Below are positions 32,360 to 41,709 of a stretch of 64,000 nucleotides of DNA, piece after piece. The stretch covers positions 1,922,001 to 1,986,000 of the forward strand of contig NZ_CP109499.1 in assembly GCF_036231965.1 (NCBI RefSeq), written 5' to 3'. Both the position numbers and the translations under genes were made by a program. Numbering within the stretch: position 1 is the first letter of the stretch; each line of letters begins with the position of its first letter. This DNA comes from Streptomyces sp. NBC_01428 (GTDB lineage: Bacteria; Actinomycetota; Actinomycetes; Streptomycetales; Streptomycetaceae). The notes under the pieces are model-generated. The model saw only the letters and a list, made by a program, of their open reading frames with translations, was not told the origin of the DNA and made no database searches.

Positions 32360-34048
32360 GTGCGCATCAGACAGCTCAGACGCTCCAGACATCGCCTCCT
32401 CGCCCTCCTCGGCACGGCCGCGCTGGCCCTCGCCGGGGCCGTCGCCCTGCCGGGTACGGCACAGGCGGCCAACATCCTGACCAACCCCGGCTTCGAGACG
32501 GGCAGCCTCTCCCCCTGGTCCTGCTCCGGCAACCTGGGCTCCATCGTCTCCAGCCCGGTGCACGGGGGCTCCAAAGCCCTTGCCGGGGCCGTGAGTTCGA
32601 GCGACAACGCGCAGTGCACCCAGACGGTGTCGGTGCAGCCGAACACGACGTACAGCCTCAAGGGCTGGGTCCGCGGCAGTTACGTCTACCTCGGCGTCGA
32701 CGGCGGCGCCTCCACCTGGACGTCGTCCCCGTCCGCGTACAGCCAGCTCAGCGTCTCCTTCACCACCGGCGCCTCGCAGACCAGCGCGAAGATCTACGTG
32801 CACGGCTGGTACGCGCAGGGCACCTACTACGCCGACGACATCAGCCTGGACGGTCCCGGTGGTGGCGGTGGATCCGACACACAGGCGCCGACCGCGCCCA
32901 CCGGTCTGACCTCGACCGGCAAGACCTCCTCCAGCGTGTCGCTGTCGTGGGCCGCGTCGAGCGACAACGTCGGCGTCACCGCGTACGACATCTACAGCGG
33001 CTCCAACCAGCTGCTCAGCGTGTCGGGCACCAGCGCGACCGTCAGCGGGCTGTCCGCCTCCACCGCCTACACCTTCACCGTCAAGGCGCGGGACGCGGCC
33101 GGGAACACCTCCGGCGCCTCCAACTCCGTGAGCGTCACGACGAACGCGGGCGGTGGCGGCGGCACCGGCTTCAAGCAGGCCGCGCCCTACCTGTACGAGG
33201 GCTGGGGCGACCCGCCCAACCCGACCACGGTGATGAACGCGACCGGCGTCAAGTGGTTCACGATGGCGTTCGTCCTGGACTCCGGTGGCTGCACGCCCAG
33301 TTGGGACAGCAGCCGGCCGCTGACCGGCGGGGTCGACCAGACCGCCATCAACCAGATCCGCTCCGCGGGCGGTGACATCGTGCCGTCGTTCGGTGGCTGG
33401 CAGGGCAGCAAGCTCGGGGCCAACTGCTCCTCGGCGAGCGCACTCGCCGGCGCGCTGCAGAAGGTGATCGACGCCTACGGCCTCAAGGCGATCGACATGG
33501 ACATCGAGAACACCGACGAGTTCGAGAACGAGGCCGTCCAGGCGAAGATCCTGACCGCGCTGAAGACCGTCAAGGCCAACAACCCCGGCCTCAGGACGAT
33601 CGTCACGTTCGGCACCTCGACGACCGGCCCGACCTACTACGGCAACCGGCTCATCGAGCAGGCGCAGTCCCTGAACGCCAACATCGACGTCTTCACCATC
33701 ATGCCGTTCGACTTCGGCGGCGGCTCCGACATGTACGGCAACACGGTCAACGCGGCCGAGGGGCTGAAGACCAAGCTGAAGTCGACCTTCGGCTGGGACG
33801 ACGCGACGGCCTACTCGCACATCGGCATCTCCGGCATGAACGGCCTGTCCGACCAGCAGGAGAACACGACGCCTGCCATCTGGACGCAGATCCGCGACTG
33901 GTCGAACACCCGCCACATCGCCCGGCTCGCCTACTGGTCGGTCAACCGCGACCGGTCCTGCCCCGGGGGCGGCGTGGTGAGCAACTGCTCCGGCATCAGC
34001 CAGAGCACCTGGCAGTTCACCTCGATCACGGCCGGCTTCACGGGCTGA
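32360..34048 (+). CDS. Secreted GH18 chitinase with CBM and fibronectin type III domain
   Basis: Extracellular chitinase of 562 residues. A Sec signal ends near AQAA (residue 38). Residues 39-170 form a CBM4/9/16-like sandwich (NILTNPGFETGSLSPW), about 183-270 a fibronectin III domain, then Gly linkers and the GH18 barrel from about 280. The active-site strand reads AIDMDIENTDEF: the Asp-x-Asp-x-Glu core with the catalytic Glu is intact, but the first Asp of DxxDxDxE is a Lys. GTG 32360 follows GGGAG at 5 nt. It is monocistronic, followed by two strong hairpins. Confidence 0.85.
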   Translation: MRIRQLRRSRHRLLALLGTAALALAGAVALPGTAQAANILTNPGFETGSLSPWSCSGNLGSIVSSPVHGGSKALAGAVSSSDNAQCTQTVSVQPNTTYSLKGWVRGSYVYLGVDGGASTWTSSPSAYSQLSVSFTTGASQTSAKIYVHGWYAQGTYYADDISLDGPGGGGGSDTQAPTAPTGLTSTGKTSSSVSLSWAASSDNVGVTAYDIYSGSNQLLSVSGTSATVSGLSASTAYTFTVKARDAAGNTSGASNSVSVTTNAGGGGGTGFKQAAPYLYEGWGDPPNPTTVMNATGVKWFTMAFVLDSGGCTPSWDSSRPLTGGVDQTAINQIRSAGGDIVPSFGGWQGSKLGANCSSASALAGALQKVIDAYGLKAIDMDIENTDEFENEAVQAKILTALKTVKANNPGLRTIVTFGTSTTGPTYYGNRLIEQAQSLNANIDVFTIMPFDFGGGSDMYGNTVNAAEGLKTKLKSTFGWDDATAYSHIGISGMNGLSDQQENTTPAIWTQIRDWSNTRHIARLAYWSVNRDRSCPGGGVVSNCSGISQSTWQFTSITAGFTG

Positions 34049-34056
34049 GGCCGACA

Positions 34057-34092
34057 GCGGGCCCGCGGGGCGTCCTCGCCTCGCGGGCCCGC
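34057..34092 (+). terminator. Terminator hairpin after the chitinase
   Basis: GCGGGCCCGCG (34057-34067) and CGCGGGCCCGC (34082-34092) are perfect 11-bp arms around a 14-nt loop, starting 9 bp after the chitinase stop codon. Confidence 0.7.
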
Positions 34093-34107
34093 CGGACAGC
34101 GCGACGA

Positions 34108-34145
34108 CGCGACGGGCCGCCCGGATCTCCGAGCGGCCCGTCGCG
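34108..34145 (+). terminator. Second terminator hairpin before the desulfhydrase gene
   Basis: CGCGACGGGCCGC (34108-34120) and GCGGCCCGTCGCG (34133-34145) are perfect 13-bp arms with a 12-nt loop. In tandem with the preceding hairpin it should insulate the downstream gene from the strongly induced chitinase transcript. Confidence 0.65.
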
Positions 34146-34186
34146 TTACGCTCCCCGCACGACCGGCGTCAGCAGAAAGGCCCGCG

Positions 34187-35221
34187 GTGACCAGCACGCT
34201 CTCCGAGGGGGACACCCCGCCCCGCGCCCGACTGGGCAGTTGGCCCACTGCCCTCGAACCGGCTCCCCGGCTCGCGGCGGCGCTCGGCCTCCGCCCCGAC
34301 GACCTGTGGGTCAAACGCGACGACCTGACCGGTCCGGGCGGCGGCGGCAACAAGATCCGCAAGCTGGAGTGGACCTGCGGCGCGGCCCTCGCCGACGGCG
34401 CCACCGTGCTGGTGACGACCGGTGCGGCGCAGTCCAACCACGCCCGGCTGACGGCGGCCGCGGGCGCCCGGCTGGGCCTGCGCGTCGTCCTCGTCCTCGC
34501 GGGCCCGCCTCCGGAGTCCGGGCCCTCCGGCGCCCCCGCGAACACCGCCTCGGGCAACCTCGCGCTCGACGGCCTCCTCGGCGCCCGGGTCGTCTGGGAG
34601 GGCGACCGCACCCGCCTCGCGGCACGGGCGGAGCAGGTGGCGGAGGAGCTGCGGGCGGCCGGAGAGGTCCCGGCGCTGATCCCCTTCGGCGGTTCCAGCC
34701 CGCTGGGCGCCCGCGGCTACGCCGAGTGCGCGAACGAGATCATCGACCAGGCACCGGACGTGGCGAGCGTGGTCGTCGCGCTCGGGTCGGGCGGCACGAT
34801 GGCGGGGCTCGTCGCCGGGCTGGGCGACGAGCGGGTCCTCGGCGTGCACGTCGGCGCCGTCGACGAGCCCGCCCGGACCGTCGCGGACCTGGTGTCGCGG
34901 CTGTGCGGCAGGCCCTGCGACCCGCGCGCGCTCAGGGTGCGCCACGACCAGGTCGGGGCGGGCTACGCCACGCTCACCGAGCCGGTCATGAACGCCCTGA
35001 CCCTGGCCGCGCGCACGGAGGGCATCGTCCTCGACCCGATCTACACCGGCCGGGCCCTGGCCGGGCTGGCCGCCGCCGTCACGGACGGCGACATCACCCC
35101 CGGGCAGCGCACCGTGTTCCTGCACACCGGCGGCCTGCCCGGCTTCTTCGGCCACCCCACGGCGGTCACCCGCGCGGAGGCGGGGCTGCGCGGCCTTCCG
35201 GACGACCCCACGGCACCCTAG
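34187..35221 (+). CDS. PLP-dependent D-cysteine desulfhydrase / ACC deaminase family protein
   Basis: Fold-type II pyridoxal-phosphate enzyme, 344 residues. The PLP lysine is in GGGGNKIRKLEW, followed by TTGAAQSNHARLTAAAGARLG (substrate serine in QSNHAR) and the phosphate loop ALGSGGTMAGLVAGLG. Family members break down D-cysteine to pyruvate, ammonia and sulfide, or 1-aminocyclopropane-1-carboxylate to 2-oxobutyrate; deciding between them needs the substrate-pocket residues. GTG 34187 follows AGAAAGG. Its 3' end faces the convergent GH4 gene at 52 bp. Confidence 0.8.
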   Translation: MTSTLSEGDTPPRARLGSWPTALEPAPRLAAALGLRPDDLWVKRDDLTGPGGGGNKIRKLEWTCGAALADGATVLVTTGAAQSNHARLTAAAGARLGLRVVLVLAGPPPESGPSGAPANTASGNLALDGLLGARVVWEGDRTRLAARAEQVAEELRAAGEVPALIPFGGSSPLGARGYAECANEIIDQAPDVASVVVALGSGGTMAGLVAGLGDERVLGVHVGAVDEPARTVADLVSRLCGRPCDPRALRVRHDQVGAGYATLTEPVMNALTLAARTEGIVLDPIYTGRALAGLAAAVTDGDITPGQRTVFLHTGGLPGFFGHPTAVTRAEAGLRGLPDDPTAP

Positions 35222-35273
35222 CCAAGTCCCTGACGCCGGAGGGGCGTCGGACGTGGGATGCCGACGGCGCCGG

Positions 35274-36611
35274 CTACGTGAGATAGCCCAGGCCCGGGTG
35301 CACGGCCGTGTAGCCGTCGACCAGGGCCCGGGCCACGTTCACGGAGTCCACGAGCGGGTGCAGGGCGAAGGCCTTCACCGCGGTCGTGCGGGAGCCGGAC
35401 GCGGCGGCGGAGAGCACCTCGCGCTCGACGGCCTTGACCGCGCACACCAGGCCGGTGGCGTGGCCGGGCAGCGGGTCGACGGCGACGGGGTGGGCGCCGT
35501 TCGCGTCGACCAGGCAGGGCACCTCGATGACGGCCTCGCTGTCGAGGGCCGCGAGCGTCCCCCGGTTGCGGACGTTGAGGATCAGGGTGGTGCGCTCGTC
35601 GCGGGCGATGGCCCGCATCAGGGCGAGCGCCACCTTCTCGTAGCCGCCCGACAGGTCGTCCGCGTCCCGTTCGCCGGCGCCGGCCGCGTCCCTGTTCTCC
35701 GCCATGTAGGTGGCCTCGCGCTCGGCGCGCGTCCGGTCCCAGGCGCTCAGGGCGGCGGCGTCCGGTCGCTTCATCTCGTCGTAGAAACCGGCCTGTTGGT
35801 CGCGAAGGAACGCCCCGCGGGTCCGGTCGGCCTGCTGGTAGGCGCGGACGGTCTCGCGGTTGAAGTAGTAGTAGTGCAGGTACTCGTTGGGGATCGCGCC
35901 GAGCGACCGGAGCCACTCGGTGCCGAAGAGCTTCCCCTCCTCGAAGGAACCGAGCAGGGCGGGATCGGCGAGCAGGCGCGGGAGTTCGTCACGGCCCGCG
36001 ACGCGCAGACCCCGTACCCAGCCGAGGTGGTTGAGCCCGACGTAGTCGATGAACGCCTCGCGCGGATCGGCGCCGAGGACCCGGGCGATCCGGCGGCCGA
36101 GGCCCACCGGCGAGTCGCAGATCCCGATCACCCGGTCGCCGAGGTGGCGGGACATGGCCTCGGTGACCAGGCCCGCCGGGTTGGTGAAGTTGATGACCCA
36201 GGCGTCGGGCGCCAGGCGGGCCACGCGCCGCGCGATGTCGTCGGCGACGGGCACGGTCCGCAGGCCGTAGGCGATGCCTCCGGCGCCGACCGTCTCCTGG
36301 CCGAGGACGCCCAGGTCGAGGGCGACCCGCTCGTCGGCGGCGCGTCCCTCCAGGCCGCCGACCCGGATCGCGGAGAACACGAAGTCGGCGCCGCGCAGGG
36401 CCTCGTCGAGGTCGGTGGTGACCGTCACCTCCGGCGCGTCGGGCACGTCCGCCGCCTGCTCGGCGAGGACCCGGGCCACGGCGGAGAGCCGGTCCGCGTC
36501 GAGGTCGTGCAGCACGACCTGGGTGACGCGGCCCTCGGCGCGGTCACCGAGGAGCGCCCCGTGGACGAGCGGGACACGGAATCCGCCGCCGCCGAGAATG
36601 GTCAGCCTCAC
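35274..36611 (-). CDS. GH4 family 6-phospho-beta-glucosidase-like enzyme
   Basis: NAD- and manganese-dependent glycosidase of 445 residues using the GH4 redox-elimination mechanism. The N-terminal NAD loop is LTILGGGGFRVPLVHGALLG; family motifs include NFTNPAG, ICDSPVG (metal-ligand Cys) and GLNHLGWVRG (metal-ligand His). GTG 36611 follows AAGGTGG. Most relatives act on 6-phospho-beta-glucosides, but Streptomyces has few sugar PTS permeases, so the natural substrate may differ. It has no glycoside transporter beside it in this window. Confidence 0.85.
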   Translation of the reverse strand: MRLTILGGGGFRVPLVHGALLGDRAEGRVTQVVLHDLDADRLSAVARVLAEQAADVPDAPEVTVTTDLDEALRGADFVFSAIRVGGLEGRAADERVALDLGVLGQETVGAGGIAYGLRTVPVADDIARRVARLAPDAWVINFTNPAGLVTEAMSRHLGDRVIGICDSPVGLGRRIARVLGADPREAFIDYVGLNHLGWVRGLRVAGRDELPRLLADPALLGSFEEGKLFGTEWLRSLGAIPNEYLHYYYFNRETVRAYQQADRTRGAFLRDQQAGFYDEMKRPDAAALSAWDRTRAEREATYMAENRDAAGAGERDADDLSGGYEKVALALMRAIARDERTTLILNVRNRGTLAALDSEAVIEVPCLVDANGAHPVAVDPLPGHATGLVCAVKAVEREVLSAAASGSRTTAVKAFALHPLVDSVNVARALVDGYTAVHPGLGYLT

Positions 36612-36962
36612 GCAAGTACCACCTTCGCAGTTCGTCCGGGGCCACGGGCCGCGCGGCGAGGGTCACGCCACGGCCGCCCGGACGCCCGTTCCTTCCCGGG
36701 CGGACCGCGTCACCGGGCCAGGGGCTCCCGCGTCGTCCCACGTCACACGTCCCGGCCCCGTGGCCGGTGTCGTCGCTCCGCCGGCACGCCGTGAACAGTA
36801 CTCGGCGCGGTCCGGCTTTCCCCGCAGCGCCGTGGGCGCGGTCCCCGGACACCGCCTATCCGCTCGGAGCGGTCCCCACAAGTGGTCCTGGGCCCTACGC
36901 GTGGCCGGGCGCCCCGTGATTCCATTCCAGCCCGGTGTCCGTCGCGCTGTGGAAGGTTGCTG
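36612..36962. other. 351-bp divergent intergenic region
   Basis: The spacer between the GH4 gene and the secreted-protein gene holds promoters for both directions. I see no long open frame with normal codon use, no large palindrome and no RNA gene. The plus-strand gene has a GGAAGG ribosome site at 36951-36956. Confidence 0.5.
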
Positions 36963-37808
36963 ATGAAACGTCAACTACTGTCATTGGTAGGGCTGTTGAG
37001 CGCGTTTTCGCTCGGCCTGGGTTCGTCGGCCGCGGCGTCCGGCGCGCCCGTGTGGACCGAGGCCGGCACCTCGTACGTCGACTCGCTGAGCGGCGGACAG
37101 GGCCTGGCGAGCCGGGCGGACGGGTCGCTGCTGCACCGCGGGCTGCTCAGCATCCCCCTCGGCCTGCGGATCAAGGGCTGGAACCACGTGGGCGACCCCG
37201 ACATCGCCCAGGGCAACGTGTTCGACGCCTACCAGGGGCCCGACTCCGCGACGACGAAGATGTTCGCGGTCACCACCCCCGCCGGGAAGCGCTACGAGTA
37301 CGTCCACCGGCTCGACCCGGGCGAGAAGCTGAACAACTCCTTCGCCACGGTGTCGCCGGACGGACAGTGGCTGGTGTCGGGCGAGTGGGGCGACCAGGAC
37401 CGGCTCCAGGTGTTCCCGGCCCCGCTGCTGAACCCGTCGACCCCGCGCACCGGCGGCGCCCTGCCGCAGGCCGGTCCGATCACGCTCGACAGACCCGTCC
37501 GCGACATCCAGGGCTGCGACTTCGTCGACGCCACCCGGCTGCTGTGCGCCTCGGACGACGGTTCGCGCGCCCTGTTCCCGGAGGACCGGCCGCTGCTCCA
37601 GGTCGACCTGGAGCACGCGGTGGACGGCCGCCCCGTCACGGGGCACGTCACCAGTCTCCTCGCCCTGCCGCAACGCGGGGTGTGCGACGGGACGTACGAG
37701 GCGGAGGGCGTCGACTACGACACGGCGAGCGGGACACTGCGCGCCCAGGTCGTCCAGCCGGGCGTGTGCGCCGTCGCGACCTCCGTGTACGCGTACCGGC
37801 TGCGGTAG
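36963..37808 (+). CDS. Secreted protein of unknown function, beta-propeller-like
   Basis: Exported protein of 281 residues with a Sec signal (MKRQLLSLVGLLSAFSLGLG, cleavage near SAAA). The mature part is rich in short beta-strand patterns (KMFAVTTPAGKRYEYVHRLD, FATVSPDGQWLVSGEWGDQD) that resemble repeats of quinoprotein-like or WD-type propellers. Four cysteines in the mature part may form disulfides. I cannot assign a function. It is monocistronic and followed by a GC tandem repeat. Confidence 0.65.
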   Translation: MKRQLLSLVGLLSAFSLGLGSSAAASGAPVWTEAGTSYVDSLSGGQGLASRADGSLLHRGLLSIPLGLRIKGWNHVGDPDIAQGNVFDAYQGPDSATTKMFAVTTPAGKRYEYVHRLDPGEKLNNSFATVSPDGQWLVSGEWGDQDRLQVFPAPLLNPSTPRTGGALPQAGPITLDRPVRDIQGCDFVDATRLLCASDDGSRALFPEDRPLLQVDLEHAVDGRPVTGHVTSLLALPQRGVCDGTYEAEGVDYDTASGTLRAQVVQPGVCAVATSVYAYRLR

Positions 37809-37840
37809 CCGGGGCGGGCCGGCGGCGCGGGGCGGGCGGC

Positions 37841-37882
37841 CCGGGGCGGGCGGTCCGGGGCGGGCGGTCCGGGGCGGGCGGT
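37841..37882. repeat. 14-bp GC tandem repeat at a convergent junction
   Basis: Three consecutive copies of CCGGGGCGGGCGGT (37841-37854, 37855-37868, 37869-37882) with degenerate copies to the left occupy the 73-bp gap between the secreted protein and the MaoC gene. It ends at the MaoC stop codon. Confidence 0.8.
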
Positions 37883-38337
37883 CAGACGTAGAACCGGGAC
37901 AGGCTCTGGAGGACGGCGGCGGGTTTGCCGCCGCCGTCGGTCTCCACCGTGCCGTCGACGGCGATCTGCACCCCGCCGGGCACGTCCTCGACCGAGGCGA
38001 GCCGCGCGGCCAGCCGGATGCGTGAGCCTGCCTTCACGGGCGCGGGAAAACGCACCTTGTTCAGCCCGTAGTTGACTTTCGTGGTCACGCCCTCGACGTC
38101 GAGGAGCGAGGTGAAGAGGGGGATGAAGAGGGACAGGGTCAGATGACCGTGGGCGATGGGGGCGCCGAACGGGCCCGCCTTCGCGCGCTCCGGATCGACG
38201 TGGATCCACTGGTGGTCGCCGGTGGCGTCGGCGAAGGTGTCGATCCGCTCCTGGGTGACCTCGATCCAGTCGCTGGTGCCGAGGTCGCGCCCGACGAGGG
38301 CGCGGAGTTCGTCGAGGCCGTTCACGGTGATGCTCAT
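37882..38337 (-). CDS. MaoC-family (R)-enoyl-CoA hydratase
   Basis: Hot-dog fold hydratase, 151 residues. The hydratase motif is TFADATGDHQWIHVDPERAK followed by GPFGAPIAHGHLTLSL; the Asp and His of the catalytic dyad (D-x4-H) are in TGDHQWIH. It should add water to an enoyl-CoA made by upstream enzymes of the operon. It is the last gene, 9 bp after the acyl-CoA ligase stop. Confidence 0.88.
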   Translation of the reverse strand: MSITVNGLDELRALVGRDLGTSDWIEVTQERIDTFADATGDHQWIHVDPERAKAGPFGAPIAHGHLTLSLFIPLFTSLLDVEGVTTKVNYGLNKVRFPAPVKAGSRIRLAARLASVEDVPGGVQIAVDGTVETDGGGKPAAVLQSLSRFYV

Positions 38338-38346
38338 GCGTCTTCC

Positions 38347-39849
38347 TTAGGGGGTGCCGTAGCGGGTACGGACGCGGGACTTGAGGAGCTTTCCGGAGGC
38401 GGTGCGGGGCAGTTCGTCGGTGACGACCACCGATTTCGGGATCTTGTAGCGGGCGAGACTGCCGGCGAGCGAGGCGAGGACCTCGTCCGGGTCCAGCTCG
38501 GCGCCGTCGCGGGGGACGACGACGGCGCGGGGCACCTCGCCCCAACGGGAGTCGGCGACTCCGATCACGGCGCACTCGGCGATGCCGGGGTGGGCGAGCA
38601 GGAGGTCCTCGATCTCGGCGGGATAGATGTTCTCCCCACCGGAGATGATCATGTCCTTGAGGCGGTCCACTATGAAGACGTAGCCGTCGTCGTCGACGCG
38701 GGCGGCGTCCCCGCTGCGGAACCATCCGTCGCTGAAGACGGCCGCCGTCTCCTCGGGCAGGCCCCAGTAGCCGGGCATGACGTGCGGTCCGCGCACGACG
38801 ACCTCCCCCGTCTCGCCGGCGCCGACGGGTGTCAGGTCCGGCCGGACCACGCGGACGTCGCTGAAGAAGTGCGGCACGCCCGCCGATCCTGCCTTCTCGA
38901 CGGCGTGCTCCGCGTCGAGGAAGAGGGTGCCGGGGGCGGCCTCGGTCATGCCGTACCCCTGGAGGAAGGTCAGCCCTCGTCGCTGGTAGGCGGCGATGAG
39001 CGGAGTCGGTACGGGTGAGCCGCCGCAGGTGAGGATGCGCAGTGAGGACAGGTCGGCGTCGGCCCAGCGCGGGTGCCGGGCCACCCGGTCGAACATGGTG
39101 GGTACACCGAACATGAACGTGATGCGGTGCCGTTCGACGAGGTCGAGGGTGGCGGCCGGGTCGAAGGACTCGGTGAGGACGCAGGTTCCGCCCTTGAGGA
39201 TCACCGGGAGGGTGAGCATGTTCAGACCGGCCGTGTGGAACAACGGGGCGGACACCAGGGCGCGCTCGTCGGCGGTCAGGTCGTGGTCGACGAGGACGTT
39301 GACGGCGTTCCAGGTGAGGTTGCCATGGGTGAGCATCGCGCCCTTGGGGCGGCCCGTGGTGCCCGAGGTGTACATGATGATGCAGGTGTCGTCGGCGGTG
39401 ACGGGCTGGTCGATCGGCTCCTCGGACGCTCCGGCGATCAACTCCTCGTAGGTCCGGCCGAGGTCGATGTACGTACGGACCTCGCCACCGCCCGGCAGCC
39501 CGGCGACCAGGCCGGTGAGGCCAGGGGCGTACACGAGGGCCCGCGCGCCGGAATCGGTGAGCTGGTGGGCGATCTCGGGTCCGGCGAGACGCGGGTTGAG
39601 CGGCACGAAGACCGCGCCGAGGACGCCCGAGGCGAACAGGGTCTCCAGGTAGGAGGGGTGGTTGGGGCCGAGATAGGCGATCCGGTCGCCGGGGCGGACA
39701 CCCAGGGCACGGAGGGCGTGCGCCAGCCGGGTGCTGCGCGTGTGGAGTTCCGCGTAGTCCGTGGTGGAGTCGCCGTGGATCAGTGCGGTGCGGTGCGGGG
39801 TCTTGCGGGCCCGGCGTGCGGGCCATGACCCCAGTCCCTCGTTGCGCAT
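38347..39849 (-). CDS. Acyl-CoA ligase (AMP-binding, FadD-like)
   Basis: Adenylate-forming ligase of 500 residues that activates a carboxylic acid to its CoA thioester. The P-loop is MYTSGTTGRPKGAML, the aromatic motif is LQGYGMTEAAPG, the adenylation Asp is in WFRSGDAARV and the catalytic C-terminal Lys is in RTASGKLLKSRVR. The acid is not evident from sequence; fatty, phenylpropanoid and alicyclic acids are activated by relatives. It lies 10 bp after the amidohydrolase stop in an operon of four genes. Confidence 0.88.
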   Translation of the reverse strand: MRNEGLGSWPARRARKTPHRTALIHGDSTTDYAELHTRSTRLAHALRALGVRPGDRIAYLGPNHPSYLETLFASGVLGAVFVPLNPRLAGPEIAHQLTDSGARALVYAPGLTGLVAGLPGGGEVRTYIDLGRTYEELIAGASEEPIDQPVTADDTCIIMYTSGTTGRPKGAMLTHGNLTWNAVNVLVDHDLTADERALVSAPLFHTAGLNMLTLPVILKGGTCVLTESFDPAATLDLVERHRITFMFGVPTMFDRVARHPRWADADLSSLRILTCGGSPVPTPLIAAYQRRGLTFLQGYGMTEAAPGTLFLDAEHAVEKAGSAGVPHFFSDVRVVRPDLTPVGAGETGEVVVRGPHVMPGYWGLPEETAAVFSDGWFRSGDAARVDDDGYVFIVDRLKDMIISGGENIYPAEIEDLLLAHPGIAECAVIGVADSRWGEVPRAVVVPRDGAELDPDEVLASLAGSLARYKIPKSVVVTDELPRTASGKLLKSRVRTRYGTP

Positions 39850-39859
39850 CGTGGGCCCC

Positions 39860-40744
39860 TTACGGTGTGAGTCCGAGGAGCCGGGCCGCGTTCTCCTTGA
39901 GGATCTTCGGCCTGACCTCGTCCTTGACCGGGAGCTTCTCGAAGTCGGCGAGCCAGCGGTCCGGGGTGAGGACGGGATAGTCGGAGCCGAAGAGGACCTT
40001 GTCCTTCAGCAACGTGTTGGCGTACTGCACGAGTTGGGGCGGGAAGTACTTCGGTGACCAGCCGGAGAGGTCGATGTGCACGCCCGGTTTGTGGGTGGCG
40101 ACGGCGAGGGCCTCGTCCTGCCAGGGGAACGACGGGTGCGCCAGGATGATCTTGAGGTGGGGGAAGTCGGCGGCGACGTCGTCCACGTGCAGCGGGTTGG
40201 AGTACTTGAGGCGGATCCCGCCGCCGCCCGGCACCCCGGCGCCGATGCCGGTCTGCCCGGTGTGGAAGAGGGCGATGGTGCCGGTCTCCTCGATGACCTC
40301 GTAGAGCCCGTACGCGACGGCGCGGTCGTCGGGGAAGAAGCCCTGGATGCTGGGGTGGAACTTGAAGCCCTTCACCCCGTACTCCTCGACCAGCCGCCGG
40401 GCCTGGCGCACGCCGGCCTTCCCGCGGAAGGGGTCGATGGACGCGAAGGGGATCAGTACGTCCGGGTGGGCGGCGGCCGCCTCGGCGACCTCCTCGTTCG
40501 GGACGGGCTCGGTGCCGGTGGCGGACTCGGCGTCCACGGTGAACACGACGGCGGCCATCCTCCGTTCGCGGTAGTACGCCGCCGTCTCCTCCAGGGTCGG
40601 CTTCCGTTTGCCCTCGACCTTGAAGTAGGCGCTGGAGGCGTCGTGCAGGTCGTCGCCGAGCGAGGAGTGCCCCTTGGAGGACACCTCGGCGTGGGTGTGG
40701 ACGTCGATCGCGACCAGTTCGTCGAGGTTCGGAGCATGCGTCAT
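39860..40744 (-). CDS. Amidohydrolase family protein (ACMSD-like)
   Basis: Metal-dependent hydrolase or decarboxylase of 294 residues. The metal motifs are AIDVHTHAEV, GFKFHPSIQGF, ILAHPSFPW and FGSDYPVL, typical of the amidohydrolase_2 family that includes ACMSD, gamma-resorcylate decarboxylase and 4-oxalomesaconate hydratase. Its ATG shares one base with the SDR stop (TGATG), so they are coupled. Beside CoA-ligase, hydratase and dehydrogenase genes, a ring-opening or decarboxylating step in aromatic or alicyclic acid breakdown is plausible. Confidence 0.82.
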   Translation of the reverse strand: MTHAPNLDELVAIDVHTHAEVSSKGHSSLGDDLHDASSAYFKVEGKRKPTLEETAAYYRERRMAAVVFTVDAESATGTEPVPNEEVAEAAAAHPDVLIPFASIDPFRGKAGVRQARRLVEEYGVKGFKFHPSIQGFFPDDRAVAYGLYEVIEETGTIALFHTGQTGIGAGVPGGGGIRLKYSNPLHVDDVAADFPHLKIILAHPSFPWQDEALAVATHKPGVHIDLSGWSPKYFPPQLVQYANTLLKDKVLFGSDYPVLTPDRWLADFEKLPVKDEVRPKILKENAARLLGLTP

Positions 40745-41661
40745 CACGCCACCGGCAGCTTCGGCGCGGGGATGCCGACGGTCTGCGGTTCGGCGCCGAG
40801 CGTCCCCGGCCACGCGTCGGCCAGGGCCTCGGGGGTCCAGCCGCCGTCCGCGTAGGCCGCCTTGATCTCCTGCGGATGGGACCAGAGGGCGACTTTGTCA
40901 CCGCCGATCCCGATGGCCTGTCCGGTGATCCCGCGGGCGGCGTCGGAGGCGAGGAAGGGAACCAGGGCCGCGCAGTCCTCGGCGGTGCCGAAGCCCTCGC
41001 CCTTGCGCAGGAAGTCCGGGAGCGGGGTGCCGTCACGCAGGGCCTCGACGTACGGCGCGAACGCCGGGATCGTCTCGGTCATGGCCGTGGCGGCGACCGG
41101 CACGATCGCGTTGACGGTGATGCCGGCGCGGCCCAGCTCCATCGACCAGGTACGGGCCATGGCGGCGACACCCGCCTTCGCCGCGGCGTAGTTCGTCTGG
41201 CCGAAGTTCCCGCGCTGTCCGGCGGGCGAGCCGACGAGGATCAGACTGCCGCCTTCCCCCTGCTCGCGCATCCGGACGGCGGCGGCACGGGCACAGGTGA
41301 AGGTGCCCTTCAGATGAGTGGTGACCACCGCGTCGAAGTCCTCGTCGGTCATCTTCCACAGGACCTTGTCCCGCAGGATGCCCGCGTTGGTGACCAGGAC
41401 GTCGATCCGTCCGAACTCCCTTACGGCACGGTCGACAAGACGGCCGGCGGCCTCCGCCGTGCCGACCGCCACCACCTCCGCCACGGCCTCCCCGCCGGCC
41501 GCGGTGATGGACTTCACGGCCTGCCGGGCCACGTCCTCGTCGAGGTCGTTGACGACCACGCGGGCGCCGGCGGCGGCGAGGGCCCGGGCGTAGGCGAGTC
41601 CGAGGCCACGGCCGCTGCCGGTGACGACGGCGGCCTTGCCGGTGAGATCGATGCTGGGCAC
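40744..41661 (-). CDS. Short-chain dehydrogenase, 3-hydroxyacyl-CoA dehydrogenase type
   Basis: NAD(P)-dependent dehydrogenase, 305 residues. The cofactor loop is VVTGSGRGLGLAYARALAAA, then NAG, the catalytic Ser in LVGSPAGQRGNFGQ, and the Tyr/Lys pair in NYAAAKAG. The C-terminal extension with QAIGIGGDKVALWSHP resembles the dehydrogenase part of multifunctional beta-oxidation enzymes, suiting a partner of the MaoC hydratase. GTG 41661 follows GAAGGG at 8 nt. It is the promoter-proximal gene, divergent from the MarR regulator. Confidence 0.85.
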   Translation of the reverse strand: MPSIDLTGKAAVVTGSGRGLGLAYARALAAAGARVVVNDLDEDVARQAVKSITAAGGEAVAEVVAVGTAEAAGRLVDRAVREFGRIDVLVTNAGILRDKVLWKMTDEDFDAVVTTHLKGTFTCARAAAVRMREQGEGGSLILVGSPAGQRGNFGQTNYAAAKAGVAAMARTWSMELGRAGITVNAIVPVAATAMTETIPAFAPYVEALRDGTPLPDFLRKGEGFGTAEDCAALVPFLASDAARGITGQAIGIGGDKVALWSHPQEIKAAYADGGWTPEALADAWPGTLGAEPQTVGIPAPKLPVA

Positions 41662-41709
41662 GAGAGGGTCCCTTCGATGCGGTGCGGCTTCCGAGATCGA
41701 AGCTAAGAG

